Below are positions 27,465 to 35,765 of a stretch of 64,000 bases of DNA, piece after piece. Numbering within the stretch: the stretch's first letter is position 1; each line of letters begins with the position of its first letter. Both the position numbers and the translations under genes were made by a program. The stretch is from an uncultured Paracoccaceae bacterium (lineage in GTDB: Bacteria; Pseudomonadota; Alphaproteobacteria; Rhodobacterales; Rhodobacteraceae): positions 46,849 to 110,848 of the forward strand of contig CALSNT010000010.1 of NCBI GenBank assembly GCA_943787785.1, given 5' to 3'. Under the pieces are notes generated by a model. The model saw nothing but the letters and a program-made list of their open reading frames with translations, made no database searches and had not been told where the DNA came from.

Positions 27465-27746
27465 TCAGTCCGCGACGCCCCCGACGCCCCGCATCGCCCG
27501 GTCAGCTTTATTTTGCGAGTATGTGATCAGGTCAGGGTAATGGGCCTGACAGCGGTCGTGGATGATGTTGGAAGGCTTGCCGGCCATCGGGCAATCTTTG
27601 GCGATTACGCCTAGGGCGGTCGGTAATGCGGTGTTGCGGCCGACGATCTCGACAAAGCGCGCTTTAGAATACTGCCCCCGCCGGTTGCAGACCTTGCAGG
27701 CGATCCTGACGGTCTTGAATGGATAATCCCACGCGCGCATCGACAC
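27465..27746 (-). CDS. Small conserved orphan with CxxC, island type
   Basis: A 93-residue protein. WDYPFKTVRIACKVCNRRGQ provides a CxxC knuckle. It is followed by YSKARFVEIVGRNTALPTAL, AKDCPMAG and HDRCQAHYPDLI, with four cysteines in all, a possible zinc-ribbon. I believe similar proteins are common in Rhodobacteraceae islands and prophages, without known function. It lies just before the conserved non-coding end module (27893-28083), so it may be the last gene of a decayed island that preceded the 28.7-kb element. Confidence 0.65.
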   Translation of the reverse strand: MSMRAWDYPFKTVRIACKVCNRRGQYSKARFVEIVGRNTALPTALGVIAKDCPMAGKPSNIIHDRCQAHYPDLITYSQNKADRAMRGVGGVAD

Positions 27747-27892
27747 TGCCTATAATCGCCACGGCATCAGCTCGTCGACCTTACCGCGATGTCGCCTGCC
27801 AACTGCACGCTAGCCCAGTTCCCATCAGAACGTATTTCGTGCGCCCAGAATCGTACTACTAGGTGACGCGCACTAGCGCCCCCAAAAGGGGG

Positions 27893-28083
27893 GTGCCCCC
27901 CGGGGTGGGGTCAGCAGACAGCCGCAGGATTTGAAGAAGGGGGGCATCCAAAAAACGACCAAGGCCCCGATGCGATTGCCCCTGACAGGCGCTCAGAGGC
28001 GGCGCAGAGCGCGTTCGTCACATGGCGGGCTGCTGTATAGGCCGGGATCAGTATGCGGGTCAGCGCCATGATAGGATTGATGC
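27893..28083. repeat. Island end module, copy X (diverged repeat of 42025-42205)
   Basis: It aligns with 42025-42205 over ~185 bp with gaps. Strong shared blocks are ggggggcatcca, gcgcagagcg-gttcgtcaca and gcgggtcagcgcc. Both copies lie a short way before a tRNA-Lys attachment repeat (28743 and 42341). The sequence includes a GC-rich hairpin (cccccaaaaggggg near 27880-27894). It is probably the right end of an element that once occupied the site to the left. Confidence 0.6.
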
Positions 28084-28098
28084 GCCGCTCATGGCTCC

Positions 28099-28419
28099 TT
28101 ACATTCGGTCCTCTACGTCGGAAACATCCACCCCGAGTGCATCCAAACCATTTTCCAGATGTTCAGCGAGGCTCGGGATACCTGAGATATATTGCTCAGT
28201 CGGCGCTGTAGCTTCGCTTAGCGCGGCATTCTTCGCGTCTTCCAAGTCTTTTGCTTCAAAGCTATCGCGGCCAACCCACATTAGAGCGACCAGATTTACT
28301 TTCTCATCATCATTAAAGCCTGAGATATAGTCGATAAGTTGTCGGCTGCCGGGTCCGTACTCGCGGGACAGCATGATGACGCGGGCGACCTTTGCGGTGC
28401 TGATTTCAAGCATTCCCAT
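28099..28419 (-). CDS. DUF3775 domain protein
   Basis: A 106-residue protein, if started at MGMLEIST, with the DUF3775 pattern: MLEISTAKVARVIMLSREYG, LIDYISGFNDDEKVNLVALM, WVGRDS, a helix of Ala/Glu, and EQYISGIPSLAEHLENGLDAL. The family is widespread in alphaproteobacteria; its role is unknown. It is short for the family because the central acidic linker is reduced. It stands alone between island end modules and may be island cargo. Confidence 0.7.
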   Translation of the reverse strand: MGMLEISTAKVARVIMLSREYGPGSRQLIDYISGFNDDEKVNLVALMWVGRDSFEAKDLEDAKNAALSEATAPTEQYISGIPSLAEHLENGLDALGVDVSDVEDRM

Positions 28420-28452
28420 CCCCTGATCGGCTTTTTGCCCAGATCGGGCCAA

Positions 28453-28742
28453 GGTCAGACTTCTCCTGAATCCTGCCGAGCTTAGTCTACTGTCTCTAGC
28501 TGGGCCATGCCAAGCGCCGTGAAGTAGTTGAGGTTGTCCGCACGGGTTTTCCTATCCGCTGCCTGCCGGTCGATGTTGCGCTGGGAACGCTGGACGGCAT
28601 CAGAATGGCCGCACCCATAGAGTGACGGATTTCACGACTCGCGTCAGGTCTTTCACGGTGGAAGCTATGTGAAAGCCAGCGAAAACCGACGCCACCTGAC
28701 AGCGATCTGACGTCGCCGTAACCTATTGTTTTTAATGGGATT
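28453..28742 (-). other. Fragmentary reading frame before the attachment site
   Basis: On the minus strand a frame without a clear start (28492 to ~28625) reads GCGHSDAVQRSQRNIDRQAA, then DRKTRADNLNYFTALGMAQL and a stop. It looks coding by composition but is unrecognised. The remaining bases up to the att repeat hold nothing I can identify. Confidence 0.3.
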
Positions 28743-28791
28743 CAGTGGTGAGCCGTGCAGGATTCGAACCTGCGACCCACTGATTAAAAGT
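28743..28791 (-). repeat. attachment repeat, left (3' half of tRNA-Lys)
   Basis: This 49-bp sequence is identical to 42341-42389. Read on the minus strand it is the tRNA-Lys(TTT) 3' half: anticodon loop CTTTTAA, stem TCAGT, variable GGGTC, T-arm GCAGG-TTCGAAT-CCTGC, acceptor ACGGCTC-A and CCA. The 5' half is absent, so it is an att site, not a working tRNA gene. The integrase gene starts 147 bp to the right. Confidence 0.92.
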
Positions 28792-28937
28792 CACCTGCGG
28801 TACCTTTGCACCGCTGTGCAGGGGGTTGCCTAATACGCTGTAAATGCATAGTTTACATGAGGTGTCTTGTTCAAGGCGTTTCGTGGGGTTACATTGCATT
28901 GCGCCAGATTTTGTAACCCATATGTAACCCCGGACCA

Positions 28938-30128
28938 ATGCCAAAACTCAATTCCATCAGCATCACGGATGCCATCGCCCGCAACGCCAAGCCCAAGGAT
29001 CGTCGCTACGACATCTTCGATTCACGCACCCGGAGCATGGGTCTTCGGGTTGAGAAGTCAGGCACCAAAAGCTGGTTCGTGATGCGACGCGTGCGCGGGC
29101 GCATGGTCAGGAAGACGATTGGCCGGTATCCGGACGTAGCCTTGGCTGACGCGCGGGTTGAAGCCTCCAGAATCATCGCTGAACTCGTTCGCGGCGAAGA
29201 CGGCGAACAGAACCAATCGTCTCAGTTCTTCGGGGCGGCGCTGGATGAATGGCTGACCCGTGACCAAGGGAAGAACCGGACTGTTCGGCAGGTTCGCAAT
29301 GCGATGGACCTGTATGTGCGCCCAGTCTTGGCTAAGCGCAAGCTGGACGACGTTACGAAGTCAGACATCAACCGGATCATCGATGAGATCAGCGACCGTG
29401 GTGCCGGTGTTCAGGCCAATCGGGTGCTGACGTATCTGCGTCGGTTCTTCAACTGGTGCATTGGGCGGGACCTGCTGGGGTCGAACCCCACCACTGGCAT
29501 ACCGAAGCCCCATCAGGAAACATCCCGTGAGCGTGTACTGTCCATCTCGGAACTGGAACAGATAGACCAAGCCGCCCAAACCATGGGCTACCCCTTCGGT
29601 CCGCTGTTCCGCATGCTTCTGTTGACCGGTCAACGCCGTGACGAGGTTGGCCAAGCGGTCTGGGATGAGTTTGATCTTGAAGGCTGCAAATGGACGATAC
29701 CGGGCAGTCGGTCCAAGAATGGGCGATCCCATATCGTTCATCTGAGTGCCCCGGTTGTTGAGCTGCTTGGCCAGCTGCCCCGGGTTGACGGTCACACCCA
29801 CCTGTTCACCACCAACGGGTTGCGGCCCGTGAGTGGGTTTTCCACAGCCAAGCGCCGCCTTGATGGTTTGTGCGGGGTTGCCGGCTGGACCCTGCATGAT
29901 CTCAGGCGCAGCTTTGCCTCCCACACAACCGAGCATCTGGGCATCAGCCCGGTCGTTATCGACAAGATTCTAAACCACCAGTCGGGCGCCGTGCGCGGCG
30001 TGGCCGCTATCTACCAGCGCGGTGCCTATCTTGATCAACGGCGCGCCGCCCTTGAGGATTGGGCTAGGTATATGGGCTGCGGGCAGGACCTCGGGCACGG
30101 CCACCTTGGTGGACTAGCTCAACCATGA
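28938..30128 (+). CDS. Tyrosine-recombinase integrase of island A
   Basis: A 396-residue P4-type integrase. An N-terminal Arm-binding DUF4102-like domain spans ~1-85 (DSRTRSMGLRVEKSGTKSWF, KTIGRYPDVALADARVEAS), a SAM-like core-binding domain ~95-185, and a catalytic domain ~195-380. Catalytic residues: Arg in LLLTGQRRDEVGQAVW, Lys in KNGRSHIVHLS, the HxxR box LHDLRRSFASH, the second His in ILNHQSGAVRG and the Tyr nucleophile in IYQRGAYLDQRR. It sits 147 bp from the att repeat and shares a 4-bp overlap with the next gene. It catalyses integration into and excision from tRNA-Lys. Confidence 0.95.
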   Translation: MPKLNSISITDAIARNAKPKDRRYDIFDSRTRSMGLRVEKSGTKSWFVMRRVRGRMVRKTIGRYPDVALADARVEASRIIAELVRGEDGEQNQSSQFFGAALDEWLTRDQGKNRTVRQVRNAMDLYVRPVLAKRKLDDVTKSDINRIIDEISDRGAGVQANRVLTYLRRFFNWCIGRDLLGSNPTTGIPKPHQETSRERVLSISELEQIDQAAQTMGYPFGPLFRMLLLTGQRRDEVGQAVWDEFDLEGCKWTIPGSRSKNGRSHIVHLSAPVVELLGQLPRVDGHTHLFTTNGLRPVSGFSTAKRRLDGLCGVAGWTLHDLRRSFASHTTEHLGISPVVIDKILNHQSGAVRGVAAIYQRGAYLDQRRAALEDWARYMGCGQDLGHGHLGGLAQP

Positions 30129-30889
30129 CGGACCAACGAAAAAATCTTCGTGCTGCCCCGGCGGGACGCGTGCAGGACAGGGCGGGACTGTATCTCGGGG
30201 GGTTCCTTGATCACAAACATGAGACGGCGGGGCGTCAATCTATCATGCGCGCTCTGCGCAAAACTTGTAGGCTTGCCGAACTCGATTTTGCTGATTGCGT
30301 AAGCGATGAGCAGAAAGTGTTGGTTTTTCTGCCGGTAGTTGATGCCGCAATCATGCTTCACGCCGCATATAGCCATACTGATCCGTTTCTGTCGAAGCTC
30401 AAGAAACGCATTGAAGCGGCCGCACGAGGGTCGCGGGACGCTAGCGAACTTGATTTCAAGAGTGGCGATCCAGCGATTCTAGGGAGAATGGTTGGCTCAC
30501 TGGACGAAGCGATACTGCAACTGAACCTGCATCGGTTTTCGAGCGTTGTATTAAGAAAACTGCAGTCGTCTTTGGCACAGGTTTCTGAGGGCGACAAACC
30601 GGATATCAACCTGCACGGCGCCCAGCGACATTGGAAAAGGTATCCTGTCGCTGATGATTTTTTTCGAGCTTGCGCCATCGTGTTGGCAGAGGAGCGCCCT
30701 GACCTTTTTGACGATATCGCCGCCAGCGTGCAGAATCGGCTGGGCATCAGTCTAGCCCGAATGATCGAGAACGATAAAGGTTCGCTCGTCGGTGATCAGG
30801 TTTTGGAGCGATTGATTCAAACGGCCCGTAATCAATACGACAAGAAGGGCGCCGAATTCCTTAAATCCGTAATATTTTCAGCTCCCTAG
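30125..30889 (+). CDS. Orphan protein between integrase and AlpA (island A)
   Basis: A 254-residue protein, mostly helical by composition, with no signal peptide or membrane segment and no recognised domain. Notable stretches are FLDHKHETAGRQSIMRALRK, EQKVLVFLPVVDAAIMLHAA and DDFFRACAIVLAEERPDLFD. It overlaps the integrase stop by 4 bp, so it is co-translated with it. In island B a different orphan (43681) occupies the same slot, which suggests a cargo position, possibly for accessory or anti-phage functions. That is inference only. Confidence 0.75.
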   Translation: MTDQRKNLRAAPAGRVQDRAGLYLGGFLDHKHETAGRQSIMRALRKTCRLAELDFADCVSDEQKVLVFLPVVDAAIMLHAAYSHTDPFLSKLKKRIEAAARGSRDASELDFKSGDPAILGRMVGSLDEAILQLNLHRFSSVVLRKLQSSLAQVSEGDKPDINLHGAQRHWKRYPVADDFFRACAIVLAEERPDLFDDIAASVQNRLGISLARMIENDKGSLVGDQVLERLIQTARNQYDKKGAEFLKSVIFSAP

Positions 30890-30966
30890 ATAAGGTTCGC
30901 TGAGCGATGTTCTTCTAACGTTCCGCATGGTCCATACTGGCTTTGTACGAAATGCTATGAGGCCGC

Positions 30967-31167
30967 ATGATGAGCAACTACCCCCAGATCATAACGAAAA
31001 AGCAACTCCGTGATCGGATCCCATACTCGGATACGCAGATTTGGCGACTGGAACGCGCGGGCAAATTTCCACGCCGAGTAAAACTGGGGCCAAACCGTGT
31101 TGGCTGGGTCGCTAAGGAAATCGACGGCTGGATCGATCAGAAACTGGCGGAGCGTGGCAATGATTGA
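30967..31167 (+). CDS. AlpA-family excisionase/regulator (island A)
   Basis: A 66-residue MerR-like winged-helix protein: ITKKQLRDRIPYSDTQIWRL (HTH), ERAGKFPRRVKLGPNRVGW (wing) and VAKEIDGWIDQKLAERGN (C-terminal helix), the standard AlpA layout. In P4-like elements and PICIs, AlpA activates integrase or early genes and acts as excisionase. The start is 30967 or the second Met at 30970. It ends 8 bp inside the next gene, forming the head of the replication operon. Confidence 0.9.
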   Translation: MMSNYPQIITKKQLRDRIPYSDTQIWRLERAGKFPRRVKLGPNRVGWVAKEIDGWIDQKLAERGND

Positions 31168-32023
31168 CCCCGCCGCCCTTAGCCGCGACCTCGGCGGCAA
31201 ATGGCATCGAAAATACGGCGTCGCGCCGTGCCCGGTTTGCCAGAGCGAGCGCCGCAAGGACCAGAACGCCCTCACCATCAACGTCGCTGACGACCGACTG
31301 CTTCTGCATTGTAAAAAGCTGGGCTGCGACTTCAAGGACATCCTGATCGCCGCGAACATCCAGCCGAGCAACGTTGAAATCGACACGTTGGCATTGGAAG
31401 ATGCCCGCCGCGCACGCGCTGAACAAGAAGCCAAGACTAAGGCCCGCGCGCGTTCTGCGTGGGATCAGGGTCAACAGCTGGCTGGTACCAACGGGGAAGC
31501 CTATCTGCGGTCCCGTGGCATCACCTGCGCCCTGCCTGACACCCTGCGCTGGTTGCCCGACGCCTATCACGGCCCGAGCGGTGCATTCAGCTCTGCCATG
31601 GTGGCCGACGTGCAGCCCACGGGCGGTATTCACCGGACCTTCTTTACGAAGCAGGGCGTCAGGCTGCCCAAGTCAAACAAGATGATGCTCGGCCCCTGTG
31701 CGGGCGGCGCTGTTCGCCTGTCAGAGTCCATCGGCCCGTTGGTCGTGTGTGAGGGCATTGAGACTGGCCTGAGCCTGCTGAGCGGCCTTCTGGACGGCCA
31801 GCACGGCGTCTGGGCTGCCCTGTCCACCAGCGGCATCAAAGGGCTTTCTCTGCCGCCGAGGCCCGGCAGGCTGATTATAGCCGCTGACGGCGACGAACCG
31901 GGCCGTGAAGCGGCAGCATCGCTGGCCCGCTCTGCACATGCGCTGGGCTGGGAAGTGTCACTGATACCCGCGCCTGAGGGTCGGGATTGGAACGATGTTC
32001 TGACTGGGGAGGCAGCGGCATGA
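31160..32023 (+). CDS. Zinc-finger/Toprim primase-like protein 1
   Basis: A 287-residue DnaG-type primase-like protein. The N-terminal zinc finger is in KYGVAPCPVCQ...LLLHCKKLGCDF (residues ~15-52), followed by a helical linker with Lys/Ala repeats. A Toprim domain spans ~185-285 with Glu in LVVCEGIETGLSLLSG and DxD in LIIAADGDEPGREAA. It primes DNA synthesis in many plasmids and satellites. The start is fixed by the 8-bp overlap with the AlpA gene; its stop overlaps the next ATG. The Toprim half is nearly identical to that of the protein at 32901, a clear paralogue. Confidence 0.88.
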   Translation: MIDPAALSRDLGGKWHRKYGVAPCPVCQSERRKDQNALTINVADDRLLLHCKKLGCDFKDILIAANIQPSNVEIDTLALEDARRARAEQEAKTKARARSAWDQGQQLAGTNGEAYLRSRGITCALPDTLRWLPDAYHGPSGAFSSAMVADVQPTGGIHRTFFTKQGVRLPKSNKMMLGPCAGGAVRLSESIGPLVVCEGIETGLSLLSGLLDGQHGVWAALSTSGIKGLSLPPRPGRLIIAADGDEPGREAAASLARSAHALGWEVSLIPAPEGRDWNDVLTGEAAA

Positions 32024-32904
32024 GCAAGACAACCCGTGTAAGGGGCTTTGCCCCATGGACCCCGCAAAGCAAAACGCTGGCATTGGTTGAGCAGATTCAA
32101 GGCGTTCTGGATGAATACCGCGATCACCTACCCATGACGATCCGGCAGGTGTTCTATCGTCTTGTTGGTGGTCACGGCTACGACAAGACCGAACAGGCCT
32201 ATGCCCGCCTATGCGAGACGATGAACCGGGCGCGCCGCGCCGGGATCATCAACTTTCACGATATCCGCGATGACGGGGTGTCACGCTACAGCCCCAACAG
32301 TTGGAGCGGTGTTGGCGCTGTTCTGCGCACCGTTCGCACGATGGCCGACCGCTATACACTGGATCGCCAGAACGGTCAGTCGGTGCGCCTGTTCGTTCTG
32401 TGTGAGGCGAACGGCATGGCACCGATGCTGTCACGCGCGGTGGATGAGTACGGCGTCAGTGTTATGTCCAGCGGTGGCTTCGACAGCCTGTCAGCCAAGT
32501 ATCGTTTTGCGCGCGAGCTGGCTGATCACGATGCGACGGAAATCCTGCACGTTGGTGATCACGATCCGAGCGGTGTGCACCTGTTCAATGCGCTATCAGA
32601 AGACATCCGCGCGATGTGCGCTGGGCTAGATTCGACAGGTGGCCAGACATTCACCCACCTTGCCGTAACCCCGGCCCAGATTGCTGAATTGGCATTGCCG
32701 ACTGCGCCGCCGAAGAAGACCGACAAGCGGTCATTCGAGGGGGAAACGGTTCAGGCCGAGGCGTTGCCGCCAGATGTGCTTACAGAGATTGTACGGCAAG
32801 CCGTGATTGACCGTCAGGACGCCGATATACGACAAGACGTACTTGATCAGGAAGAGGCTGACCGCGCCGAACTTCATGACCTGATCGGCGGGGTGGCGAC
32901 ATGA
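32020..32904 (+). CDS. Spo11/Topo VI A-like protein
   Basis: A 294-residue protein that I read as a solo relative of the topoisomerase VI A subunit/Spo11. An N-terminal winged-helix region has the candidate catalytic Tyr in MTIRQVFYRLVG (Y46), then KTEQAYARLCETMNRARRAG. A Toprim-type half follows: Glu129 in FVLCEANGM and D180-x-D182 in HVGDHDPSGVHLF. Known homologues make paired DNA breaks by a tyrosyl linkage. No B (ATPase) subunit is nearby. It is coupled on both sides by ATGA overlaps to the two primase-like genes, so it should work in element replication or resolution. The last ~60 residues are charged and unmatched. Confidence 0.75.
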   Translation: MSKTTRVRGFAPWTPQSKTLALVEQIQGVLDEYRDHLPMTIRQVFYRLVGGHGYDKTEQAYARLCETMNRARRAGIINFHDIRDDGVSRYSPNSWSGVGAVLRTVRTMADRYTLDRQNGQSVRLFVLCEANGMAPMLSRAVDEYGVSVMSSGGFDSLSAKYRFARELADHDATEILHVGDHDPSGVHLFNALSEDIRAMCAGLDSTGGQTFTHLAVTPAQIAELALPTAPPKKTDKRSFEGETVQAEALPPDVLTEIVRQAVIDRQDADIRQDVLDQEEADRAELHDLIGGVAT

Positions 32905-33782
32905 CAGACGCTCAGTCCATCACGCGCGCCCTACGCGGCAGATGGTTCCGCAGCTATGGGTTGGCGTTCTGCCCCGCCCATCGCAACACCCGCACACCGG
33001 CCCTCAGCTTGTCCAACGGGCGCGATGGTCGCCTGCTGGCGCACTGCCACGCCGGTTGCGCCTTTACGGACGTGCTAGACGCCCTGAAAGGCTTGGGTCT
33101 GGTTCAAGGCAACGGCACCTACAATCCGCCGTCTGATGATGAACTGGTTGCGTTGCGCAAGGCGGAAGCCGCTGAGGCAGAGCGCAAATCGCGTCAGGCT
33201 GAAGCCTGCTGGTCGGATGCAACCACCATTATCAGCTCGCCTGCGGAAGCCTATTTGCTTGGGCGTGGCGTCACCTGTGCGCTGCCCGACACCTTACGCT
33301 TTCACCCGGACTGCTGGCACAGTCCGACCGCAAAACGTTATCCAGCAATAGTTTCCCTTGTTCACGGTGTCGACGGTTTTGCCATCCACCGAACCTACCT
33401 GAATGATAGCGCCGGCAAGGCAGATATTCCGTCAAACAAGATGATGCTTGGCCCTTGTTCAGGCGGCGCCGTGCGGCTGTCAGAAGCCATCGGCCCGCTG
33501 GTGGTGTGCGAGGGCATCGAGACCGGCCTGAGCCTGCTGAGCGGCCTGATGGATGGCCGGCACGGCGTTTGGGCGGCATTATCGACCAGCGGCATCAAGG
33601 GCCTGTCCCTGCCTCCACGTCCGGGCAAGCTGATCATTGCTGCTGATGGCGATGAGCCGGGTCGTGAAGCTGCACAGACGCTGGCCCGTTCCGCCCACGC
33701 GCTGGGCTGGGAGGTGTCGCTGATGCCTGCGCCCGAACGTCTGGACTGGAACGATGTTCTGCAGGGCGGGGTGGCAGCATGA
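32901..33782 (+). CDS. Zinc-finger/Toprim primase-like protein 2
   Basis: A 293-residue paralogue of the protein at 31160. Its zinc finger differs (YGLAFCPAHRNTRTPALSL...LLAHCHAGCAF, a CPxH/HCxxGC type), whereas the C-terminal Toprim half matches closely (GGAVRLSEAIGPLVVCEGIE, LIIAADGDEPGREAAQTLAR). Two primase-like paralogues in one operon may be a recent duplication or a heterodimer with different template recognition. It is coupled by ATGA to genes on both sides. Confidence 0.88.
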   Translation: MTDAQSITRALRGRWFRSYGLAFCPAHRNTRTPALSLSNGRDGRLLAHCHAGCAFTDVLDALKGLGLVQGNGTYNPPSDDELVALRKAEAAEAERKSRQAEACWSDATTIISSPAEAYLLGRGVTCALPDTLRFHPDCWHSPTAKRYPAIVSLVHGVDGFAIHRTYLNDSAGKADIPSNKMMLGPCSGGAVRLSEAIGPLVVCEGIETGLSLLSGLMDGRHGVWAALSTSGIKGLSLPPRPGKLIIAADGDEPGREAAQTLARSAHALGWEVSLMPAPERLDWNDVLQGGVAA

Positions 33783-35308
33783 CCGTGATGCAAACAACTC
33801 CATACATTGATGAAGGCCCTCAACCGCTTGTCCGTGAGATACCACGCGGCGATCCATATCCCGTCGCTGCACTTGGACCGCTTAGGGCCGCTGTCGAAGG
33901 CGTTCAAGCGACAACACAGGCCCCGGTCGCAATCGCGGCACAGTCGGCGCTGTCGGTCGCCTCGTTGGCCGTTCAGCCATTCGCGGACGTGCAGACCTTG
34001 GCAGGCAACGCGCCGTTGTCGTTGTTCTGCCTGACCGTCGCTCAATCCGGTGAACGCAAATCGGGCTGTGACAAGCTGGTCATGCAGGGCTTGCGTGATT
34101 TTGAGCGCGACCGTGCCGCCGATCACCGGGATGCCATGTCCGCGTGGAAGACGGATCAGAAGCTGTGGGCTGCAAAGCATGACCGGCTGATCAAGGAAGC
34201 CGCTGGCAAAGACCCGACTAAGGCGCGCGCTGCAGAGGCTGACTTAGATGCCTTGGGCAACGAGCCTGCGCCGCCGCTCAGCCCCAAGCTGACCACGGCA
34301 GAGCCGACACTAGAGGGGTTGGTGAAACTGTTCCTCTGTGGGCAGCCAAGCCTTGGCTTGTTCTCGGATGAGGGTGGCGGGTTCCTAGGTGGTCACGCCA
34401 TGAACTCAGACAACCGCCTCAAAACCGTTGCCGGGTTGTCTGCACTTTGGGGCGGTGACGCGCTGGACCGCGTTCGCAGCGGCGACGGGGCAACAACGCT
34501 CTACGGTCGCCGTCTGGCAGCGCACCTGATGGTGCAGCCTGTTGCGGCCCGTCCGCTTCTCTCGGACCCTGTGGCCAGCGGTCAGGGGTTCTTGGCCCGG
34601 TTCCTGATCACCGAGCCGCCCAGTGCTATCGGAACGCGACTGGGTCGTGACGCCCCAAAAGAAGCGAAAGAAGCGGAAGAAGCGATGGGCCAGCGCCTCC
34701 ATCAGCTTTTGTCGCACCCGAAACCATTGGCCGAAGATGCGCCTCAGGAACTGCGGCCAAGAACGCTGCCCCTGTCACAAACTGCCAAGGATCTGTTGTT
34801 TGGCTTCTATGCGGCGACTGAGACCGCTCAAGGCCCCGGTGGTGAGCTTGAGCAGGTCAAGTCATTTGCATCCAAGTCGCCCGAACAGGCCGCCCGTATC
34901 GCAGGCGTACTGACACTTTGGGATGATTTGAATGCCGTCGAGGTGTCAGGTGAAACGATGGCCAACGCGATTGAATTGGCACATTTCTATTTGTCCGAGG
35001 CCAAGCGAATGGCGGAAGCGGCGACCATTTCTGAGGATATCGACCGCGCCAACCGTCTGCGCATTTGGATTGCCGAAAGCTGGCCCGCGAAGGCCCGTGC
35101 GCTTGGCTTCGCTCCGGAAACCATTGTCCCGAAGTACATCGTGGATCACGGCCCCAACGCTCTTCGCGAAACTGCAACCGTGAGGAAACTGCTCGCCGTT
35201 CTGGGCGACCACGGCTGGCTGCATCCTCTCGAAAAAGGAACCGTGGTGGACGGGAAAAGCCGCTCCACGGCCTATCGCATTCAGGGAGAAAATCGTGAAG
35301 CTCTTTGA
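33779..35308 (+). CDS. DUF3987 (YfjI-like) helicase/ATPase
   Basis: A 509-residue DUF3987 protein of the kind paired with Toprim primases in plasmids, prophages and satellites. It is thought to be the replicative helicase/ATPase. A P-loop-like TVAQSGERKSGCDKLVM lies near residues 80-96 and a Walker B-like LGLFSDEGGGFLGGHAM near 193-209. An insert PKEAKEAEEAMGQ near 293-305 is low complexity and encoded by the repeated AAGAAGCG motif. The C-terminal part (EDIDRANRLRIWI...IVPKYIVDHGPNALRE) looks like a winged helix. It is the fourth of five coupled genes. Confidence 0.88.
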   Translation: MTVMQTTPYIDEGPQPLVREIPRGDPYPVAALGPLRAAVEGVQATTQAPVAIAAQSALSVASLAVQPFADVQTLAGNAPLSLFCLTVAQSGERKSGCDKLVMQGLRDFERDRAADHRDAMSAWKTDQKLWAAKHDRLIKEAAGKDPTKARAAEADLDALGNEPAPPLSPKLTTAEPTLEGLVKLFLCGQPSLGLFSDEGGGFLGGHAMNSDNRLKTVAGLSALWGGDALDRVRSGDGATTLYGRRLAAHLMVQPVAARPLLSDPVASGQGFLARFLITEPPSAIGTRLGRDAPKEAKEAEEAMGQRLHQLLSHPKPLAEDAPQELRPRTLPLSQTAKDLLFGFYAATETAQGPGGELEQVKSFASKSPEQAARIAGVLTLWDDLNAVEVSGETMANAIELAHFYLSEAKRMAEAATISEDIDRANRLRIWIAESWPAKARALGFAPETIVPKYIVDHGPNALRETATVRKLLAVLGDHGWLHPLEKGTVVDGKSRSTAYRIQGENREAL

Positions 35309-35639
35309 TGCCCGCGCTGAATTGGCAAAAATCGAAAAACAGGGCCACCCCCCTGCTTCTTCCGCTTCTTTCGCTTCTTTTTCCCCTCACACCCCCCCAA
35401 AAGAAGCAGAAGAAGCGAAAGAAGCGGCACCCCACCGCGAAATCCAGAAAAAAGCTGATCCGGGCAATCCGGTCGAAGCACCCGACTTCCGGCACGGCAA
35501 AACCGCCTGCGGCTGGCCGAAAACATGGACCGGCAAGATTGTCTCGCTCGATGACTGGCGCAAGCTGACCGAATGGGAAAAGCACGGGCCTGACGGGCGG
35601 GTTTGGAACGCGATCACACGCAAGTGGGAGAAGCCTTAA
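35295..35639 (+). CDS. Small operon-end protein of island A
   Basis: A 114-residue protein overlapping the DUF3987 gene by 14 bp. The middle is low complexity (ASSASFASFSPHTPPKEAEE-AKEAAP), encoded by an inverted DNA repeat. The C-terminus CGWPKTWTGKIVSLDDWRKL, then TEWEKHGPDGRVWNAITRKW, looks conserved and recurs in phage and island proteins of unknown role. The gene ends at the start of the duplicated block that flanks the porin gene. Confidence 0.7.
   Translation: MKLFDARAELAKIEKQGHPPASSASFASFSPHTPPKEAEEAKEAAPHREIQKKADPGNPVEAPDFRHGKTACGWPKTWTGKIVSLDDWRKLTEWEKHGPDGRVWNAITRKWEKP
35362..35427. repeat. 18-bp inverted repeat (third copy at 34659)
   Basis: The arms 35362-35379 (CCGCTTCTTTCGCTTCTT) and 35410-35427 are perfect reverse complements with a 30-nt spacer, giving a strong potential stem-loop inside the coding region. 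The same 18-bp word occurs directly at 34659-34676 in the DUF3987 gene. It may be a replication or packaging signal, or simply repetitive coding DNA for Glu/Lys/Ala runs. Confidence 0.6.
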
Positions 35640-35765
35640 TGACTAACTGTGAAAGCGGCCCTACAGCCCTGTTCTACCGGCATCGGTTACAAACTGACGG
35701 AAGCACCCAGCCGCTGCCTGATAGATGCCTCGATGTCTTTGGCGCTCCGTTCGATCACACCGCTG
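35612..35765. repeat. Duplicated block left of the porin, with terS 3' relic
   Basis: This aligns with 37078-37215. About 60 bp (taatgactaactgtgaaagc onward to ctgttctaccggcatc) are identical except at the edges. On the minus strand 35687-35752 still reads ERSAKDIEASIRQRLGAS, matching the TerS C-terminus ERSVEEIEASIRQRLGAS. The sequence further on, to 36055, holds no gene except the porin promoter region. Confidence 0.75.

Noticed and set aside
28743..28791. Intact tRNA-Lys gene
   Set aside because: Only the half from anticodon loop to CCA is present; the bases beyond do not form a D-arm or 5' acceptor. The same holds at 42341.
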